Source: Thermoanaerobaculum sp. (GTDB lineage: Bacteria; Acidobacteriota; Thermoanaerobaculia; Multivoradales; UBA5704). Taken from it: a stretch of DNA of 50,416 bases. How positions within the stretch are numbered: position 1 is the first letter of the stretch; each line of letters opens with the position of its first letter. The DNA lies in NCBI GenBank assembly GCA_021154885.1, contig JAJKHS010000043.1:1-50416 (forward strand), given 5' to 3'. The notes beneath the pieces were generated by a model. That model was given only the letters and a program-made list of their open reading frames with translations, ran no database searches and had not been told where the DNA came from. The translations under genes were made by a program, and so were the position numbers. Shown piece after piece: positions 49,820 through 50,416 of the stretch.

Positions 49820-50293
49820 ATGGAACCCCAGTCCCCTCCACCGCCAGCGTCTCCCTTCAATCCGGCGCCCCGGCCGGCGGCTCCCCAGCGCGCGGGCGGC
49901 TGCAGCAAGCCGCTGATCGTCGGCTGCGTCGTCGTCTTCCTGGTGGGAGCCATCGCCCTGCTCGGCGGCCTCTGGTACGTCAGCACCCACGCCGCCGCCC
50001 TCCTTCAATGGAGCTTCCAGCAGACGGAGACCAGCGTGCTGGCGCAGCTCCCGAAGGACGTGACCCCGGAGGAGAGGGCGAATCTCCAGCAGGCCTTCGC
50101 CGACGTGCGGCAGGCCCTCCGGGACGGCAAGGTGCCCCTCGAGCGTCTCCAGCCGCTCCAGTTCAAGATCCTCGAGATCACCCGCAAGGGTTCCAGCGTA
50201 ACTCGCCAGGACGTCCTGGAGCTCACCCGGGCGATGGAGGAGGCGGTGGGGAAGGGGGGCAGGGCGGCTCCGGCGCCAAGCCCGACACCGTAG
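49820..50293 (+). CDS. Single-pass membrane protein of unknown function
   Basis: The 157-residue protein has a proline-rich N-terminal segment (about 1-28), one membrane helix (about 32-52, LIVGCVVVFLVGAIALLGGL), and a mostly helical domain with KDVTPEERANLQQAFADVRQ and a low-complexity tail rich in Ala, Pro and Gly. The ATG at 49820 has ggagg with good spacing. Topology suggests a periplasmic or extracytoplasmic helical domain. It shares a divergent promoter region with PBP1A, which hints at an envelope role, but no family is recognised. Confidence 0.7.
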   Translation: MEPQSPPPPASPFNPAPRPAAPQRAGGCSKPLIVGCVVVFLVGAIALLGGLWYVSTHAAALLQWSFQQTETSVLAQLPKDVTPEERANLQQAFADVRQALRDGKVPLERLQPLQFKILEITRKGSSVTRQDVLELTRAMEEAVGKGGRAAPAPSPTP

Positions 50294-50309
50294 GCCCGCG
50301 GTCCGGCCT

Positions 50310-50416
50310 CCCCCGCCCAAGACCCTCATCACCCCGGCCCTCTTCTCCCGCCCCCTCGCCACCCCCCTCCCCGGGAGAAGAGGGAGAAAAGCAAGAAAGG
50401 ACTACAAGGACAGCAA
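50310..50416. repeat. Interspersed repeat copies at right window edge
   Basis: The blocks ccctcatcaccccggccctc, ttctcccgccccctcgccac and ccccgggagaagagggag match the element at 22757-22910. They are followed by aaagcaagaaaggactac, which resembles the start of the GGAC/GTCC repeat family. The window ends inside this composite. No gene is present. Confidence 0.6.

Noticed and set aside
49720-49986. Upstream extension of the PBP1A frame to 49986
   Set aside because: It would overlap the divergent small membrane protein gene, which has its own SD and promoter. The standard PBP N-terminus begins at the 49719 ATG.

Overview
The window is high-GC (roughly two thirds G+C) bacterial chromosome, densely packed on both strands. 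No rRNA, prophage or integrase is visible. Several traits point to a Gram-negative, outer-membrane-bearing member of the Acidobacteriota; this placement is my inference, not a measurement. The traits are an outer-membrane beta-barrel protein with a terminal Trp, many secreted proteins, Ser/Thr kinase and FHA signalling, abundant HTH-TPR regulators, and a spoVG / tRNA-Gln / prs / rplY / pth / rpsF-rpsR-rplI housekeeping block. Both window ends lie in copies of the same G/C-rich interspersed repeat, as expected if an assembly contig broke at repeats.

Layout. 0.1-10.4 kb: PLP-dependent decarboxylase, fused E1 alpha-beta 2-oxoacid dehydrogenase, RNase E/G, ROK-family polyphosphate glucokinase, a lone AAA ATPase, a halogenase-like flavoprotein and SufT. 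10.5-17.3 kb: a 1045-residue secreted metalloprotease/beta-propeller/beta-barrel protein, a Cys-rich small protein, a secreted esterase with an accessory C-terminal module, and a HEAT-repeat protein followed by a coding-like remnant. 17.3-19.4 kb: a VapBC-type toxin-antitoxin pair, a short asparaginase, an AhpD-like protein, and a small gene whose overlapping downstream partner is truncated. 19.4-22.7 kb: SDR, aminotransferase and aldo/keto reductase on the minus strand.

22.9-27.3 kb holds a compact three-gene minus-strand operon: a mechanosensitive channel fused to an FHA domain, then a tail-anchored kinase-fold protein whose catalytic HRD aspartate is Asn (a predicted pseudokinase), then a multi-pass membrane protein with a degenerate GGDEF and an intact EAL domain. 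Together they look like a membrane-tension / phospho-recognition / cyclic-di-GMP signalling unit. A diguanylate cyclase (31.9-33.1 kb) and a protein with a MshEN-type cyclic-di-GMP-binding domain (37.2-38.6 kb) add synthesis and sensing nearby.

28.0-31.9 kb is the other unusual region. Two paralogous HTH-TPR regulators on the minus strand, the second broken by a frameshift, are each divergently paired with a small gene. One small gene encodes a 114-residue secreted protein with three copies of a 12-residue two-cysteine repeat. This layout resembles Gram-positive RRNPP peptide-sensing systems, and I propose it as a candidate undescribed peptide-signalling or secreted-peptide system.

33.2-50.4 kb: a twice-frameshifted secreted YCF48/BNR-type repeat gene, ssb, dtd, a site-2 protease, an HU/IHF protein, the MshEN protein, a large TPR protein with a downstream lipoprotein, spoVG, tRNA-Gln, prs-rplY-pth, rpsF-rpsR-rplI, a methyltransferase, a PBP1A-type bifunctional penicillin-binding protein and a small membrane protein. 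At least three apparent single-base frameshifts occur in 29-35 kb. They are either real gene decay or assembly indels, and this affects how the regulator pair should be read.
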